DNA of 64,000 nt from 21-14-0-10-47-8 sp966211455 (lineage in GTDB: Bacteria > Bdellovibrionota > Bdellovibrionia > Bdellovibrionales > Bdellovibrionaceae), in contig CBIHNI010000002.1 in assembly GCA_966211455.1 (NCBI GenBank), positions 306,575 through 370,574 on the forward strand, written 5' to 3'. Below are positions 50,751-60,012 of this stretch, one piece after another; the stretch's first letter is position 1; each line of letters begins with the position of its first letter. The notes under the pieces were generated by a model. That model ran no database searches. It worked only from the letters and a program-made list of their open reading frames with translations, and was not told the DNA's origin. The position numbers and the translations under genes are program-made.

Positions 50751-51556
50751 GAAAACACCTCGGCCGATGATTTGTATTTCAAACCATAAACATCATAAAG
50801 CGCCTGACGAAGATCGCCCATCTCTGGAAGCACGGTCAAATGCCCCCCTTGCACGATCGCGACCGATTTATTTTCTTCGCTGACGATAATCACGATCGCG
50901 TCGGACTCTTCGGTGAGACCAATGGCCGCACGATGACGCGTACCCAGGTTTTTATCCAAGACCGGATTTTTACTGAGCGGCAGGAAATTTCCGGCCGAGT
51001 GAATCTTCCCGCCACGAATCAGAATCGCACCGTCATGAATCGGCGAGGTGGGATGAAAGACGGACATTAAAAGTTCCGCCGAAACCTTGGAATCCATTTC
51101 GGTCCCGAATTCGATATGATAGTCCACCAGGATGTCCCGCTCGACCACCATCAAAGCGCCGTAACCGATTTGCGCCATGGCAAAAGCCGCCTTCGAAATT
51201 TCTTCGATGATATAGGTCTCTTGCACCGCCGAAACGTCCGAGAAAAAAGGATTCGAGCCAATCTGCGCCAGCGCCCGACGAATCTCGCCCTGGAACAGGA
51301 TGACCACGATGACAAAAAGATTGGAGAAGAATTTCTCTAAGATCCAGTTGAAAGTGAAAAGTTCGAGCCAAATGCTCAGAATATAGGCGATCGCCAAAAC
51401 CCCAAGCCCTGAAAGCATTTGGATCGTGCCCGTCTTTTTAATCAAGACAAGCACGCGGTAAATGACGATCCAAACAAGGATCATGTCGATCAGGTCTTGC
51501 AAACGCAAATGGCTGACAATAAAGAAAATATTATCAGCCGCCAGCTGCCAATCCAA
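50747..51556 (-). CDS. cdaA: diadenylate cyclase CdaA (c-di-AMP synthase)
   Basis: 269 residues. About three membrane helices (about 20-40, 47-65, 72-92) then a DisA_N-type catalytic domain with HDGAILIRGGKIHSAG (DGA motif near 178) and LGTRHRAAIGLTEESDA (RHR motif near 210), the two motifs that bind ATP. It synthesises c-di-AMP from two ATP at the inner membrane. The start is a TTG with an AAGGGA site; no ATG is available in the right place. Followed by YbbR and glmM. Confidence 0.93.
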   Translation of the reverse strand: MDWQLAADNIFFIVSHLRLQDLIDMILVWIVIYRVLVLIKKTGTIQMLSGLGVLAIAYILSIWLELFTFNWILEKFFSNLFVIVVILFQGEIRRALAQIGSNPFFSDVSAVQETYIIEEISKAAFAMAQIGYGALMVVERDILVDYHIEFGTEMDSKVSAELLMSVFHPTSPIHDGAILIRGGKIHSAGNFLPLSKNPVLDKNLGTRHRAAIGLTEESDAIVIIVSEENKSVAIVQGGHLTVLPEMGDLRQALYDVYGLKYKSSAEVFS

Positions 51557-51582
51557 GATGTGGTTCCCTTCGAAAGAAATCT

Positions 51583-53547
51583 TTAAGCCGTCACCGGTCC
51601 CGAACTTCCAACGGGATCTTTACCGTCGGTGTTTTTCGTGACTGGAGCTACTTCATTTGTTGCTTCACCCGGTTTCGCGCTGAGGCCCGGACCGCCTGTG
51701 CGGTTCGAGCGAAGCTTGCGAATCTCGGAAACAGCCGCACCATTGACGAGCATGTCGACTTCTTGTCCGTCGATTGTCTCATACTCAAGCAGGGCTTGCG
51801 CCAAGCGCTCCAGAGCGTCTCGGTAATCGGTCAGGATTTTCACCGCGGTCTTGTAACCGTGATCGATGATTCCGAAAACTTCGGTGTCGATTTCTTCCGC
51901 TTTCGCTTCTGAATAATGTTTTGAAACTTCACCGGCATGCATTCCCAAGAACGGCGGATGCGAGCCCTTTTCGTAAGCCAAAGGCCCCAGCTTCTCGCTC
52001 ATCCCCCATTCGCAGACCATGCGACGGGCGATTTCGGTTGCGCGTTCGATATCGTTTCCGGCACCGGTTGTGATATCCGAGAAAGCGACCTCTTCCGCCG
52101 CACGCCCACCAAACAAGAAGGCGATCATATTCTGCGCCTTCGTTTTTGAAAGCGAGTGAGTGTCTTTTTCCGGCAATGTTTGGGTCACACCCAAAGCCAT
52201 GCCGCGCGGAATGATCGTCACCTTGTGGATTGGATCCAAGCCCGCAAGCTTTTTACCAACCAGCGTGTGTCCCGCTTCGTGGTAGGCGGTCACGCGCTTG
52301 TCTTCTTCACTGATGACCATGGATTTGCGTTCAGAGCCCATCAAGACTTTGTCTTTGGCGCGTTCGAAATCATCCATATCCAAATATTTTTTATCCGTAC
52401 GAGCCGCAATCAACGCCGCTTCGTTCACCAAGTTTTCAAGGTCCGCACCCGAAAAGCCCGGCGTGCCGCGCGCGATTTTTTCCAAATCCACATCGGGCCC
52501 CAGCGGAGTCTTACGCGTGTGCACTTCCAAAATCTGACGACGACCGTGAACATCTGGCTTATTGACCACCACACGACGGTCAAAACGACCCGGACGCATC
52601 AAAGCAGGATCCAAAACGTCAGGACGATTGGTCGCAGCGATCAGGATCACGCCTTCAGATGATTCGAAACCATCCATCTCAACCAACAATTGATTCAATG
52701 TCTGCTCGCGCTCATCATGACCGCCGCCCATGCCGGCACCACGATGGCGTCCGACCGCATCGATCTCATCGATGAAGATCAAGCACGGCGCATGTTTTTT
52801 ACCTTGCTCGAACAAATCACGAACACGGCTTGCACCCACGCCGACGAACATTTCAACAAAGTCCGAACCCGAAATTGTAAAGAAAGGGCGACCCGCTTCC
52901 CCAGCCACCGCACGCGCCAGCAAGGTCTTACCTGTACCTGGCGATCCCACCAGCAACACGCCTTTTGGAATGCGCCCGCCCAGCTTGGTGAATTTTTTTG
53001 GATCTTTCAGGAATTGCACGATTTCAAAAAGTTCTTCTTTGGCTTCATCCACACCCGCCACTTCTTTGAAAGTGATCGGATTTTTTTGCTCGGTCAAAAG
53101 ACGAGCGCGCGATTTACCAAAGCTCATCGCCTTGCCGCCACCGGCTTGAATCTGACGCATGATAAAGAACAGAAACACGATCCCCAGCAAGAACGGCAAA
53201 GAGTTGAACAAAAGGCTCACCAGCATGCCGCTGCCTTCGCCTTTTTCATAGTTCGGTGTGATGCCGTTGGTTTCTAAAAATTTGAAACCCTCATCGCCCG
53301 TGTTACCGACGATTTGGAAACGCTTGCCGTTGTACTTCTTTTCAAACTCGGGCTTCATTTCGCCAGAAATTTCATTGGTGTCCTGATGAAAGGTCACCGC
53401 CTGAACTTCTTTGTCTTTCACGGCCTGCGAAAATTTCGAGTAGTTGAAATCTTGAATCAGGGTTTGCGCGCGATTGTTGTAAACGTGGAACGAAAATATG
53501 GCGATAATCACCATCGCAAACCAGAAGGCGGTTACTTTTTGATTCAT
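51583..53547 (-). CDS. ftsH: ATP-dependent zinc metalloprotease FtsH
   Basis: 654 residues. Two membrane helices (about 8-24 and 112-130) flank a periplasmic segment; the AAA module has GSPGTGKTLLARAVAGEAG (Walker A, about 210), IFIDEID (Walker B), and the SRH; the peptidase has HEAGH (about 434) for zinc. It extracts and degrades membrane proteins and unstable regulators. GAGGTGA precedes the ATG. It is the second gene after tilS and the first before cdaA (26 bases), so probably one transcript with the c-di-AMP genes. Confidence 0.95.
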   Translation of the reverse strand: MNQKVTAFWFAMVIIAIFSFHVYNNRAQTLIQDFNYSKFSQAVKDKEVQAVTFHQDTNEISGEMKPEFEKKYNGKRFQIVGNTGDEGFKFLETNGITPNYEKGEGSGMLVSLLFNSLPFLLGIVFLFFIMRQIQAGGGKAMSFGKSRARLLTEQKNPITFKEVAGVDEAKEELFEIVQFLKDPKKFTKLGGRIPKGVLLVGSPGTGKTLLARAVAGEAGRPFFTISGSDFVEMFVGVGASRVRDLFEQGKKHAPCLIFIDEIDAVGRHRGAGMGGGHDEREQTLNQLLVEMDGFESSEGVILIAATNRPDVLDPALMRPGRFDRRVVVNKPDVHGRRQILEVHTRKTPLGPDVDLEKIARGTPGFSGADLENLVNEAALIAARTDKKYLDMDDFERAKDKVLMGSERKSMVISEEDKRVTAYHEAGHTLVGKKLAGLDPIHKVTIIPRGMALGVTQTLPEKDTHSLSKTKAQNMIAFLFGGRAAEEVAFSDITTGAGNDIERATEIARRMVCEWGMSEKLGPLAYEKGSHPPFLGMHAGEVSKHYSEAKAEEIDTEVFGIIDHGYKTAVKILTDYRDALERLAQALLEYETIDGQEVDMLVNGAAVSEIRKLRSNRTGGPGLSAKPGEATNEVAPVTKNTDGKDPVGSSGPVTA

Positions 53548-53688
53548 CTGCTCACCTCAAAGATCTTTCTCAAAGTCATCATCCTTAAACAACTTCCGTT
53601 TCAGTGTAACACCCGGACGGAGACGACACAACGGAGTCTTCAAATTGTCGAGCCCCCCAGCCAGAGACCAAAGGTCGGCGGCCAAGAT

Positions 53689-54681
53689 CTAGTCCAATTT
53701 GATCAAATCCCGAGTCAGAGACCATGTCACATGTGCTGATTTGAATGTGTGATTCAACTGAGAATTGTCCAGCTGCCGAATGATTTCTTTGATGTGATTT
53801 TGAGAAAAATCGAGTTTTCCACATTTTCGCAGGTATTGAGCTAAGACTTGCTTTTTCTGAGCTTCATTTAAACCCAGGAAGACCTGTCTCGAGAGAGCAT
53901 TTTGCACCCAAATCTCAGAGGGAATCGTATCAACGTGGGATTCCCGCAACAGGTCCAGGGAACGTGAAAACGCATTGAGAGCGCCGGGGCATTTTTCCTC
54001 CAGCTGCGGGAGCCAATTCCCTCTCAACCAATTGCGCAGATAGTCTTGATCTTGATTGCTAGGATCCTCGAGCCATTCAATCTTTTTATCTCTCAGATAA
54101 GCTCGAATTTCCTCTCGGGAAACAGACAAAAAGGGGCGCATCTCAGATCCGCGCAACATCTGCATCGGCTCATACAAAGATCCCGGACCCACACCCCGAA
54201 TCAGTCGCAGAATCTGTGTCTCTAAAAAATCATCGCGATGATGAGCCCAGACCGAAAACTGCGCTTTGATTTCTTCTCTCAAAGACTCTGCTGACGTCTT
54301 GCGAAATTCACGCAGCTCGCTCTCGGATTTCAGGATCGAAGCCTTATGTTTCATTTGATAGAATGGAATCTGTTTGGACTCGCAAAAGCTTTGCACAAAT
54401 CTTGCGGCCCGATCGCGATACTGGGTTTGCCGAGACGAATCAGCTTCACCATGATGACAGTGCAAAACGGAGATCTGCATCCGAAGCGCAGATTTCAAAG
54501 CCTCAAACGCCGCCAGCATCGCCATCGAATCCGCACCACCGGACACCATCAGCATCACGCTGTGAGGCTTACCCCCCACACCCGTTTGCAGCAAGCGATA
54601 GAGCTGATGTTCAAATGGAAGCCATTGATTGGTTGGGGACGCCATTTTCAGAGTGTAACGAGCTTTCTTCGGGAGCGCCAT
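53689..54681 (-). CDS. tilS: tRNA(Ile)-lysidine synthetase
   Basis: 330 residues from the ATG at 54681; a TTG at 54726 and an ATG at 54645 are alternatives. Makes lysidine at C34 of tRNA-Ile(CAU), so that it reads AUA. PP-loop SGGADSMAML near 47; AHHRDDFLETQILRLIRG near 160 matches the family; the C-terminal part is shorter than in E. coli TilS (432), as in many bacteria. Probably shares the promoter region with the divergently oriented 54736 gene. Confidence 0.88.
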   Translation of the reverse strand: MALPKKARYTLKMASPTNQWLPFEHQLYRLLQTGVGGKPHSVMLMVSGGADSMAMLAAFEALKSALRMQISVLHCHHGEADSSRQTQYRDRAARFVQSFCESKQIPFYQMKHKASILKSESELREFRKTSAESLREEIKAQFSVWAHHRDDFLETQILRLIRGVGPGSLYEPMQMLRGSEMRPFLSVSREEIRAYLRDKKIEWLEDPSNQDQDYLRNWLRGNWLPQLEEKCPGALNAFSRSLDLLRESHVDTIPSEIWVQNALSRQVFLGLNEAQKKQVLAQYLRKCGKLDFSQNHIKEIIRQLDNSQLNHTFKSAHVTWSLTRDLIKLD

Positions 54682-54735
54682 TTCCCTTCGTTCTTTCTGC
54701 TTGGCAGCGCAGTTTTGTTCAGACAATGTAAACCC

Positions 54736-55812
54736 ATGCCATGGATTTTCTCTCTCATTCTTGCCACTTTATCACTTGGCGCGCGCGCCGAACTTCTGCC
54801 GATGGGATTTTACGAAGGCCTTTTAGGAAATTCAGGTGTTGCGATCAGCGACTCGATGGCGGCTTCAGCTTACAACCCCAGCCTGCTTCGCGGCCGGGCC
54901 GATAAATCCTTCAGCGTGGGGGCCAATGCGTTTGGCTCCATGTCCTCACGCAGCTCGGGCTCCGAGTTTTCCTCTCTGAATCTCACCCCGACCTACTTAA
55001 GCTCGGTCATCAGCGGCAGCGCCTTGGTGCACGAATTTTTCTTTCTTTCGCTGGGATCGGGGCCCATGCAAAGCGAGACCAAATCCGGCTTCACAACCAC
55101 GAAGATGGATCTCAATCTCACGCAAGCCCGCTTTGGCTATTCGATGGCTTTTAAGTCGGTGCCGCTTGCGATGCAGTTTTTAGGTCGATACTCGCAGCAA
55201 AAGAACTTAGGCTTTTCTGAATCCATCAATTCCGCCACCAACACCACGACCTCCAGCCATATCGAAAACGAGAGCCGCTATCTGGGCGCTTCCCTGGGCG
55301 TATCGGGACATGCTCGTTTTGATGGTTACTCGATCGGGTTTAATTTTCTCTCGCGAAGCTTGGAGCTTTATAAAAAATCAAGCGGCACGACCCGTACTTT
55401 CACTTCGACTGGTGGCGCGCTCAGCGTGCAAGATTTCGATAGCACCGCACCCCAGCCAGCCGAAGCCGGGCATTTATTTTCCATCGGCCACGAATTCAAA
55501 TCCGGAGATCATCAGTTTTTAACCGACACGGTCTTCAGCGAAAATGCAGATCTCAACAATGCCTACACACTGACGCAAAGCTTTGGCTACAAAATGAATT
55601 CGAAAGCCGGACATCAGTTTCTTTGCGGGATCAATCACCGTCTGGGATCTGAGATCAAATACTTTGGGCAAAGCCTTTACTCATCGGTGGGGTACTCGTG
55701 GCTGACACGAGCCCTGCGTTCGACATTTGGGCTTTATCACTCCAACTCGCGCATCAATGACCAAACGTCAACCTCTTACGGACTGACGTTTGGAAGCGAA
55801 TTTCAATACTAG
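54736..55812 (+). CDS. secreted outer-membrane beta-barrel-like protein of unknown function
   Basis: 358 residues from the ATG at 54736; the much longer upstream open frame overlaps tilS on the other strand and is not credible. Signal peptide ends near GARA (about residue 18). The mature part begins MGFYEGLLGNSGVAISDSMAASAYNPSLLRG, the plug-like start of OmpP1/FadL-type proteins (AYNPA-like), and then has strands with alternating aromatic and polar residues, ending GLTFGSEFQY. It may transport hydrophobic compounds, but the family link is tentative. Confidence 0.68.
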   Translation: MPWIFSLILATLSLGARAELLPMGFYEGLLGNSGVAISDSMAASAYNPSLLRGRADKSFSVGANAFGSMSSRSSGSEFSSLNLTPTYLSSVISGSALVHEFFFLSLGSGPMQSETKSGFTTTKMDLNLTQARFGYSMAFKSVPLAMQFLGRYSQQKNLGFSESINSATNTTTSSHIENESRYLGASLGVSGHARFDGYSIGFNFLSRSLELYKKSSGTTRTFTSTGGALSVQDFDSTAPQPAEAGHLFSIGHEFKSGDHQFLTDTVFSENADLNNAYTLTQSFGYKMNSKAGHQFLCGINHRLGSEIKYFGQSLYSSVGYSWLTRALRSTFGLYHSNSRINDQTSTSYGLTFGSEFQY

Positions 55813-56771
55813 ATCGGGAAAATCGGATCCAAGCTTTTGGCCACATCGTTCGTAATTTTCGGCAAAACCTCGAGCGCTTTCATATTGTCATGAATCTGCT
55901 CGATCTTCGAAGCTCCCGTGATCACCGTGCTGACATGCGGATTGCGCGTGCACCACGCGATCGCAAGGGCCGCCGGTGTGACACCGAGATCTTTGGCGAT
56001 CTTCACAAACTGTTCGGTCTGACGCTTTTTCTTTTCGTTCAAAGCGTCCTCTGCAAGCCACGACATCGAACTCATCGCAAGTCGCGAATCTTTCGGGATG
56101 TCTTTTAGATACTTGCCCGTCAAAACTCCGGACGCCAGCGGACTCCAGATGGTGAGCCCCAATCCGATATCTTCATACAGCCTGCGATACTCGATTTCGA
56201 CTTTGTGTCGGTGAAATAAATTGTACTGGGGCTGCTCGACCACAGGTTTGTGCAAGTGGTGCCGTTCAGCGATCTCATAGGCGCCACGAATCTCCTCGGC
56301 ACTCCACTCCGAAGTTCCCCAGTACTGGGCGTAGCCCCGCTGAATGATATCGTGCATGGCCCAGACGGTTTCTTCGAGCGGCGTGTGCGGATCCGGCCTG
56401 TGGCAGTAGACAAGATCGACATATTCTAATTGCAACCGCTTCAAGCTTCCGGTGATCGCATTCATCAGATACTTGCGATTCAAAGTGTTTTTGCTATTCG
56501 GACCTTCTTCGATTCCCCAAAAAAATTTGGTCGACACCAGATAAGAAAGTCGCGACCAGCCCAGCTGTTTCAAGGCGGCCCCCATGATCTCTTCCGACTG
56601 TCCACCGGCGTAGACTTCGGCGTTATCAAAGAAGTTCATCCCGTAATCTTTGGCCACCGCGAGCGATTTGGTCGCTTCTTTCATATCGACTTGCTTGCCA
56701 AACGTCACCCAGGATCCGAATGAAAGTTGGCTGACTTTCACCCCGGCTTTTCCCAATCTTCGGTATTCCAT
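55809..56771 (-). CDS. aldo/keto reductase (potassium-channel beta-subunit-like)
   Basis: 320 residues. NADPH-dependent carbonyl reductase fold; catalytic tetrad candidates: Asp and Tyr in FFDNAEVYAGGQSEEIMG, Lys in VSTKFFWG, and His in VDLVYCHRPDPHTP. Similar in layout to Kv-beta/YghZ-type reductases (VEQPQYNLFHR, WSPLASGVLTGKY). AGAGGTG lies before the ATG. The substrate cannot be named. The C terminus overlaps the preceding barrel gene by four bases, convergent. Confidence 0.9.
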   Translation of the reverse strand: MEYRRLGKAGVKVSQLSFGSWVTFGKQVDMKEATKSLAVAKDYGMNFFDNAEVYAGGQSEEIMGAALKQLGWSRLSYLVSTKFFWGIEEGPNSKNTLNRKYLMNAITGSLKRLQLEYVDLVYCHRPDPHTPLEETVWAMHDIIQRGYAQYWGTSEWSAEEIRGAYEIAERHHLHKPVVEQPQYNLFHRHKVEIEYRRLYEDIGLGLTIWSPLASGVLTGKYLKDIPKDSRLAMSSMSWLAEDALNEKKKRQTEQFVKIAKDLGVTPAALAIAWCTRNPHVSTVITGASKIEQIHDNMKALEVLPKITNDVAKSLDPIFPI

Positions 56772-56893
56772 ATGCGCACCTCTTGAATACGTTGAGGCTA
56801 AGCCAGTGACAAATTTTTGTACAAGCCTTTCCTTTTTTTAGACTTGCGCATAATCCAACCACTTGTCTCGGAAACTGCGGTAAAAACACGGAC

Positions 56894-57538
56894 ATGGGGC
56901 TGACGAACTTTCAAAAATTTAAAATTCTGATGTTCAGTCTGATTTTACTTTCTCTGGCCCTGTTCAACGCTCAAGCTCACGCGGCCCCCCTTGCCAAACC
57001 TTTGCTGCTTGAAAAATTGCAGATCTGGCAATCGGAAATTCAAGATCGCACCGACCTTGAACCTTTTGAGAAAGATCTGCAGATACAGTTCGTGGGCCGA
57101 CTTGTGTTTCAGGTCGCCAGTAAATACAAAGAAGAAGATCTCAGCGTTTTTTTGCAGAAAACTTTGGGTGACATGCAAGAGACCGACAACTTCGGATACT
57201 TTATCGATGCCCTGAAAGAGGACCTGGCGACTTTGCTCGAGAAAAATGAAGATCCGATTTCTTTCATGCAGGCTTTTATCGACTTTTCAACCATTCGAAA
57301 TCCAGCACTCCCCGGCGAGTTCGCCGAAGTCCGTAGCTATTATGATGGCCGGCAAATGATGCAAGCGCAGACTATGACCTTGGACGAAGCCGCCAATTGG
57401 TATGATCAAAAAGAAAGCGCAGCGGCCCAGTACAAATCCGACTGGATCGAAACGCCCAAAAATCTCAATGACGAGTACAAAGAAATTCTTCCTGAACCTT
57501 CAACTAAGGAACAGGAAGAGGACTTGTTAGCGATTTGA
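56894..57538 (+). CDS. secreted helical protein of unknown function
   Basis: 214 residues with a signal peptide ending near AHAA (about residue 30). The rest is highly charged and helical, without cysteines. A segment of alternating Leu and Glu (DLEPFEKDLQIQFVGRLVFQVASKYKEED) is suggestive of a four-helix fold. No family recognised. Its 3' end overlaps the aldehyde dehydrogenase gene on the other strand by 35 bases. Confidence 0.68.
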   Translation: MGLTNFQKFKILMFSLILLSLALFNAQAHAAPLAKPLLLEKLQIWQSEIQDRTDLEPFEKDLQIQFVGRLVFQVASKYKEEDLSVFLQKTLGDMQETDNFGYFIDALKEDLATLLEKNEDPISFMQAFIDFSTIRNPALPGEFAEVRSYYDGRQMMQAQTMTLDEAANWYDQKESAAAQYKSDWIETPKNLNDEYKEILPEPSTKEQEEDLLAI

Positions 57539-58889
57539 TATTGCAGAATTCGTTAAAGCCATAAAGGCTCAGTTCCCGTCCGTAACCGGAATGCTTTACG
57601 CCACCAAACGGAATGTGCGCATCCGATTTCACCTGATCATTGATCGCGACAAAGCCGCACTCCATCAAATGCGCGAAATTTTCCGCCCGCTTCATGTCGC
57701 CGCTGAAGACCGCCCCACCCAAACCATAAGGCGATCGATTCACCAAAGACAAAGCTTCTGTTTCCGAGTTGAATCCAAAAACCAAAGCGACCGGACCGAA
57801 GAATTCCTCTTCAAAGGCCATATCGATGTCTTTTGAGACCTGATAAATACGGGACGGAAAAAACGCATCTTTCCCCGAGAAATCAAATTTCATTTCGGTC
57901 GCCATATCAAAAACATTTTTGCCGCCGGCTTTTTCCAACTGCTGACACTGCTCGAGCAACGTTTTCTGAAATTTCTTTGAAGCAAGACTTCCCACCTTGG
58001 TTTCCATTTTCATTGGATCTCCGAACGGCAAATCACGCAAAGTCGCTTCAAAATGTTTCAAAAATTCGGGCATCACCGATTGCTCGACAATAAAGCGCTT
58101 GGCCGCCACACAGCTTTGTCCGTTGTTGGTGAGCCTTGCGGTCGCGCAGATCTTCGCCGCCTTCGCAACATCGCTATCGGCGAAGACGACGTAAGCGTCA
58201 CTGCCGCCCAATTCGAGAACTGACTTTTTCAAGTTTTGTCCCGCGACCGTGGCCACCTGTCTTCCCGCACGTGTGCTGCCGGTCAAGGTCACGCCACGCA
58301 CCCTTTTATCCGCGATCACGCGGGCCGCCTGATCGTGATCGATCTGCATATTGAACATCAGTCCAGGTGCGACCTGATCAAAAAGCTGCACCAGCATCTT
58401 TGCGCTTCCGGCGGTGAGATCCGCATGCTTCAGCAGAATCGGATTGCCGATCCCGACCGCGGGGGCCGCAAATCGAATCACCTGCCAGATCGGAAAGTTC
58501 CATGGCATAATCGCTAAGATCGGCCCCAGCGGATCTTTGACGATCTTTCCTTTTTGCTGGCTTCCCATCGCGACGTCTTCGTCCGCTAAAAACATCGAAA
58601 GATTTTCGGCATAGTAATCACAGGTCACGGCGCATTTTTCAATTTCCGCAACCGCGTCTTTGATCGCCTTTCCCATCTCAAGCGTCATCTGCCGGGCTAA
58701 GGTGTTTTTTTGCGCCCGCAGCTCGCTTGCGATTTTTTTCAGCCGCAAGGATCGCTCGGAAACAGAAGCGTGCTCGGCGTGGAAAACTTGAAAAGCTTTT
58801 TCAATATTCTTTTCAACTTCTTCTGATGAGAGATGTTGGTAATTTTCTAGAACTTCACCGGTGACTGGATTTTGTGTTTGAAAGCCCAT
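57504..58889 (-). CDS. NAD(P)-dependent aldehyde dehydrogenase (succinate-semialdehyde type)
   Basis: 461 residues from the ATG at 58889 (a TTG at 58898 adds three residues). Oxidises an aldehyde to the acid. Catalytic Cys in NNGQSCVAAKRF (near 257), Glu in VLELGGSDAYV (near 225), nucleotide-binding GSTRAGRQVA (near 200) and the oxyanion Asn in PWNFPIWQ. The length and motif spacing fit short succinate-semialdehyde dehydrogenases such as GabD1. The actual substrate is not certain. Convergently overlaps the previous gene by 35 bases. Confidence 0.88.
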   Translation of the reverse strand: MGFQTQNPVTGEVLENYQHLSSEEVEKNIEKAFQVFHAEHASVSERSLRLKKIASELRAQKNTLARQMTLEMGKAIKDAVAEIEKCAVTCDYYAENLSMFLADEDVAMGSQQKGKIVKDPLGPILAIMPWNFPIWQVIRFAAPAVGIGNPILLKHADLTAGSAKMLVQLFDQVAPGLMFNMQIDHDQAARVIADKRVRGVTLTGSTRAGRQVATVAGQNLKKSVLELGGSDAYVVFADSDVAKAAKICATARLTNNGQSCVAAKRFIVEQSVMPEFLKHFEATLRDLPFGDPMKMETKVGSLASKKFQKTLLEQCQQLEKAGGKNVFDMATEMKFDFSGKDAFFPSRIYQVSKDIDMAFEEEFFGPVALVFGFNSETEALSLVNRSPYGLGGAVFSGDMKRAENFAHLMECGFVAINDQVKSDAHIPFGGVKHSGYGRELSLYGFNEFCNIKSLTSPLPVP

Positions 58890-58899
58890 AGGGCTCAAA

Positions 58900-59130
58900 T
58901 CATAGTTCGATGTAGACTTGATAGAAAGAAATAACGAGACCGATCATGAAGGCAAATGTCATGACTCCCAGGGCAAAAACCTGATAGGCACGCTTGACTC
59001 GTAAAGCAGAGCGCGAAAACTGGGTCTGATTTAAAGCTGGCATCGGAACGATCATCGCGCGCGCAAAGAAATGTGCGCAAACACAAAAAAGAGTCACCGA
59101 GATCAAGCCAAGCAAAAGACTTCCAAGCAT
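58900..59130 (-). CDS. small membrane protein with two helices
   Basis: 76 residues from the ATG at 59130 (AGAGAC ahead of it). Two hydrophobic segments (about 2-22 and 46-70) joined by a basic loop; topology probably both ends cytoplasmic. A longer in-frame start would overlap the upstream gene, so I chose the short one. No family recognised. Ten bases before the aldehyde dehydrogenase start. Confidence 0.5.
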   Translation of the reverse strand: MLGSLLLGLISVTLFCVCAHFFARAMIVPMPALNQTQFSRSALRVKRAYQVFALGVMTFAFMIGLVISFYQVYIEL

Positions 59131-59176
59131 GTCTCTTTTTCGGACGTTTCCCGCGAAACTTGAGGTCCAGCCCAGT

Positions 59177-59536
59177 CTAGGACTTTTCGTCCTTCTTCTG
59201 GATTTCGATTTCAGCCGTGATTTTAAACTTGTGGGTCTCGGCAAAACGCGAAGCCTCTTTCACAAAGTCGATCTTCTGGATCATGCTGACGACTTCTTTA
59301 CCCACGCGGTTTGTCAGCTCTTCTTTGGATTTGCTTGCACCTTGAATGATCAGATTCAGGATCTCTTTTGGCAGCTTCACTTCACCCAGATAACTGCGGA
59401 TGCTTTCTTCAGTCATGAAAGCTGCGGTCACACCTGCGGTAAAGATTTTCTTTGCGGCTTCGCCTAGAAGGCCGGATTTTCCGTCTTCTTTTTCGTCGTC
59501 TTCGTTTTGATTTTTATGTTTGCGATCATCGGCCAT
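59177..59536 (-). CDS. cytoplasmic helical protein of unknown function
   Basis: 119 residues from the ATG at 59536, which overlaps the preceding START-domain gene by 11 bases. After a very acidic/charged start (DDRKHKNQNEDDEKEDGK), the sequence AAKKIFTAGVTAAFMTEESIRSYLGE is a helix, followed by two more. The overall shape and charged amphipathic helices recall phasin-like proteins, but this is not a firm identification. Probably cotranscribed with its neighbours. Confidence 0.58.
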   Translation of the reverse strand: MADDRKHKNQNEDDEKEDGKSGLLGEAAKKIFTAGVTAAFMTEESIRSYLGEVKLPKEILNLIIQGASKSKEELTNRVGKEVVSMIQKIDFVKEASRFAETHKFKITAEIEIQKKDEKS

Positions 59537-59957
59537 ACAATTCAGCCACCCTCTTGTGATAGGCACTGATCATATTCGGAAGATTGACGCTCACCAAGGC
59601 TTTGGCGATGGGACCCGGCACAAACATGCTAAAAGTCGCATCGACATTGTAAGTCGCGCGGCATTTGCCACCTTCTTCTTGCATTTTCCACATTCCGGTC
59701 GAGGTCTTAAAGATATCCCCGCCCGCAAATTCCCATTTGATTTCTTGGTTTTCAGATTCCGTCATCCACAGCGAGTACTTGAAGTTCTTCACAACCGTGA
59801 CCGTGAACTCGACAAGCTTGCGGTTGCCTTCGGTTTTCAGAACTTTGCATTCTTTCACTTCTTGCAGGAATTCAGGATACTTTTCGTAATCAGCGACGAT
59901 TTTATAAAATTGAGCAGGCGTGCAATTAAAGACTTCGGTGGTTTGAGCACTGGCCAT
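59526..59957 (-). CDS. SRPBCC/START-like protein (RatA/coenzyme Q-binding type)
   Basis: 143 residues. The SRPBCC fold is seen in the order FNCTPAQFYKIVADYEKYPEFLQEV, VEFTVTVVKNFKYSLWMTE, IKWEFAGGDIFKTSTGMWKM and a long C-terminal helix (PGPIAKALVSVNLPNMISAYHKRVAELYG). Members bind hydrophobic ligands, such as quinone in COQ10-type proteins, or inhibit ribosome assembly in RatA. Function in this organism is unclear. AAAGGAA precedes the ATG. Its end overlaps the 59536 gene by 11 bases. Confidence 0.78.
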   Translation of the reverse strand: MASAQTTEVFNCTPAQFYKIVADYEKYPEFLQEVKECKVLKTEGNRKLVEFTVTVVKNFKYSLWMTESENQEIKWEFAGGDIFKTSTGMWKMQEEGGKCRATYNVDATFSMFVPGPIAKALVSVNLPNMISAYHKRVAELYGR

Positions 59958-60012
59958 GGTTTGGATTCCTTTCCAATTCTAGCTCAATTAACTCGCCGAA
60001 GTGTGTGATGTG

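Noticed and set aside
54346..54735. Upstream extension of the beta-barrel gene
   Set aside because: It overlaps tilS on the other strand and would put the signal peptide inside the protein.
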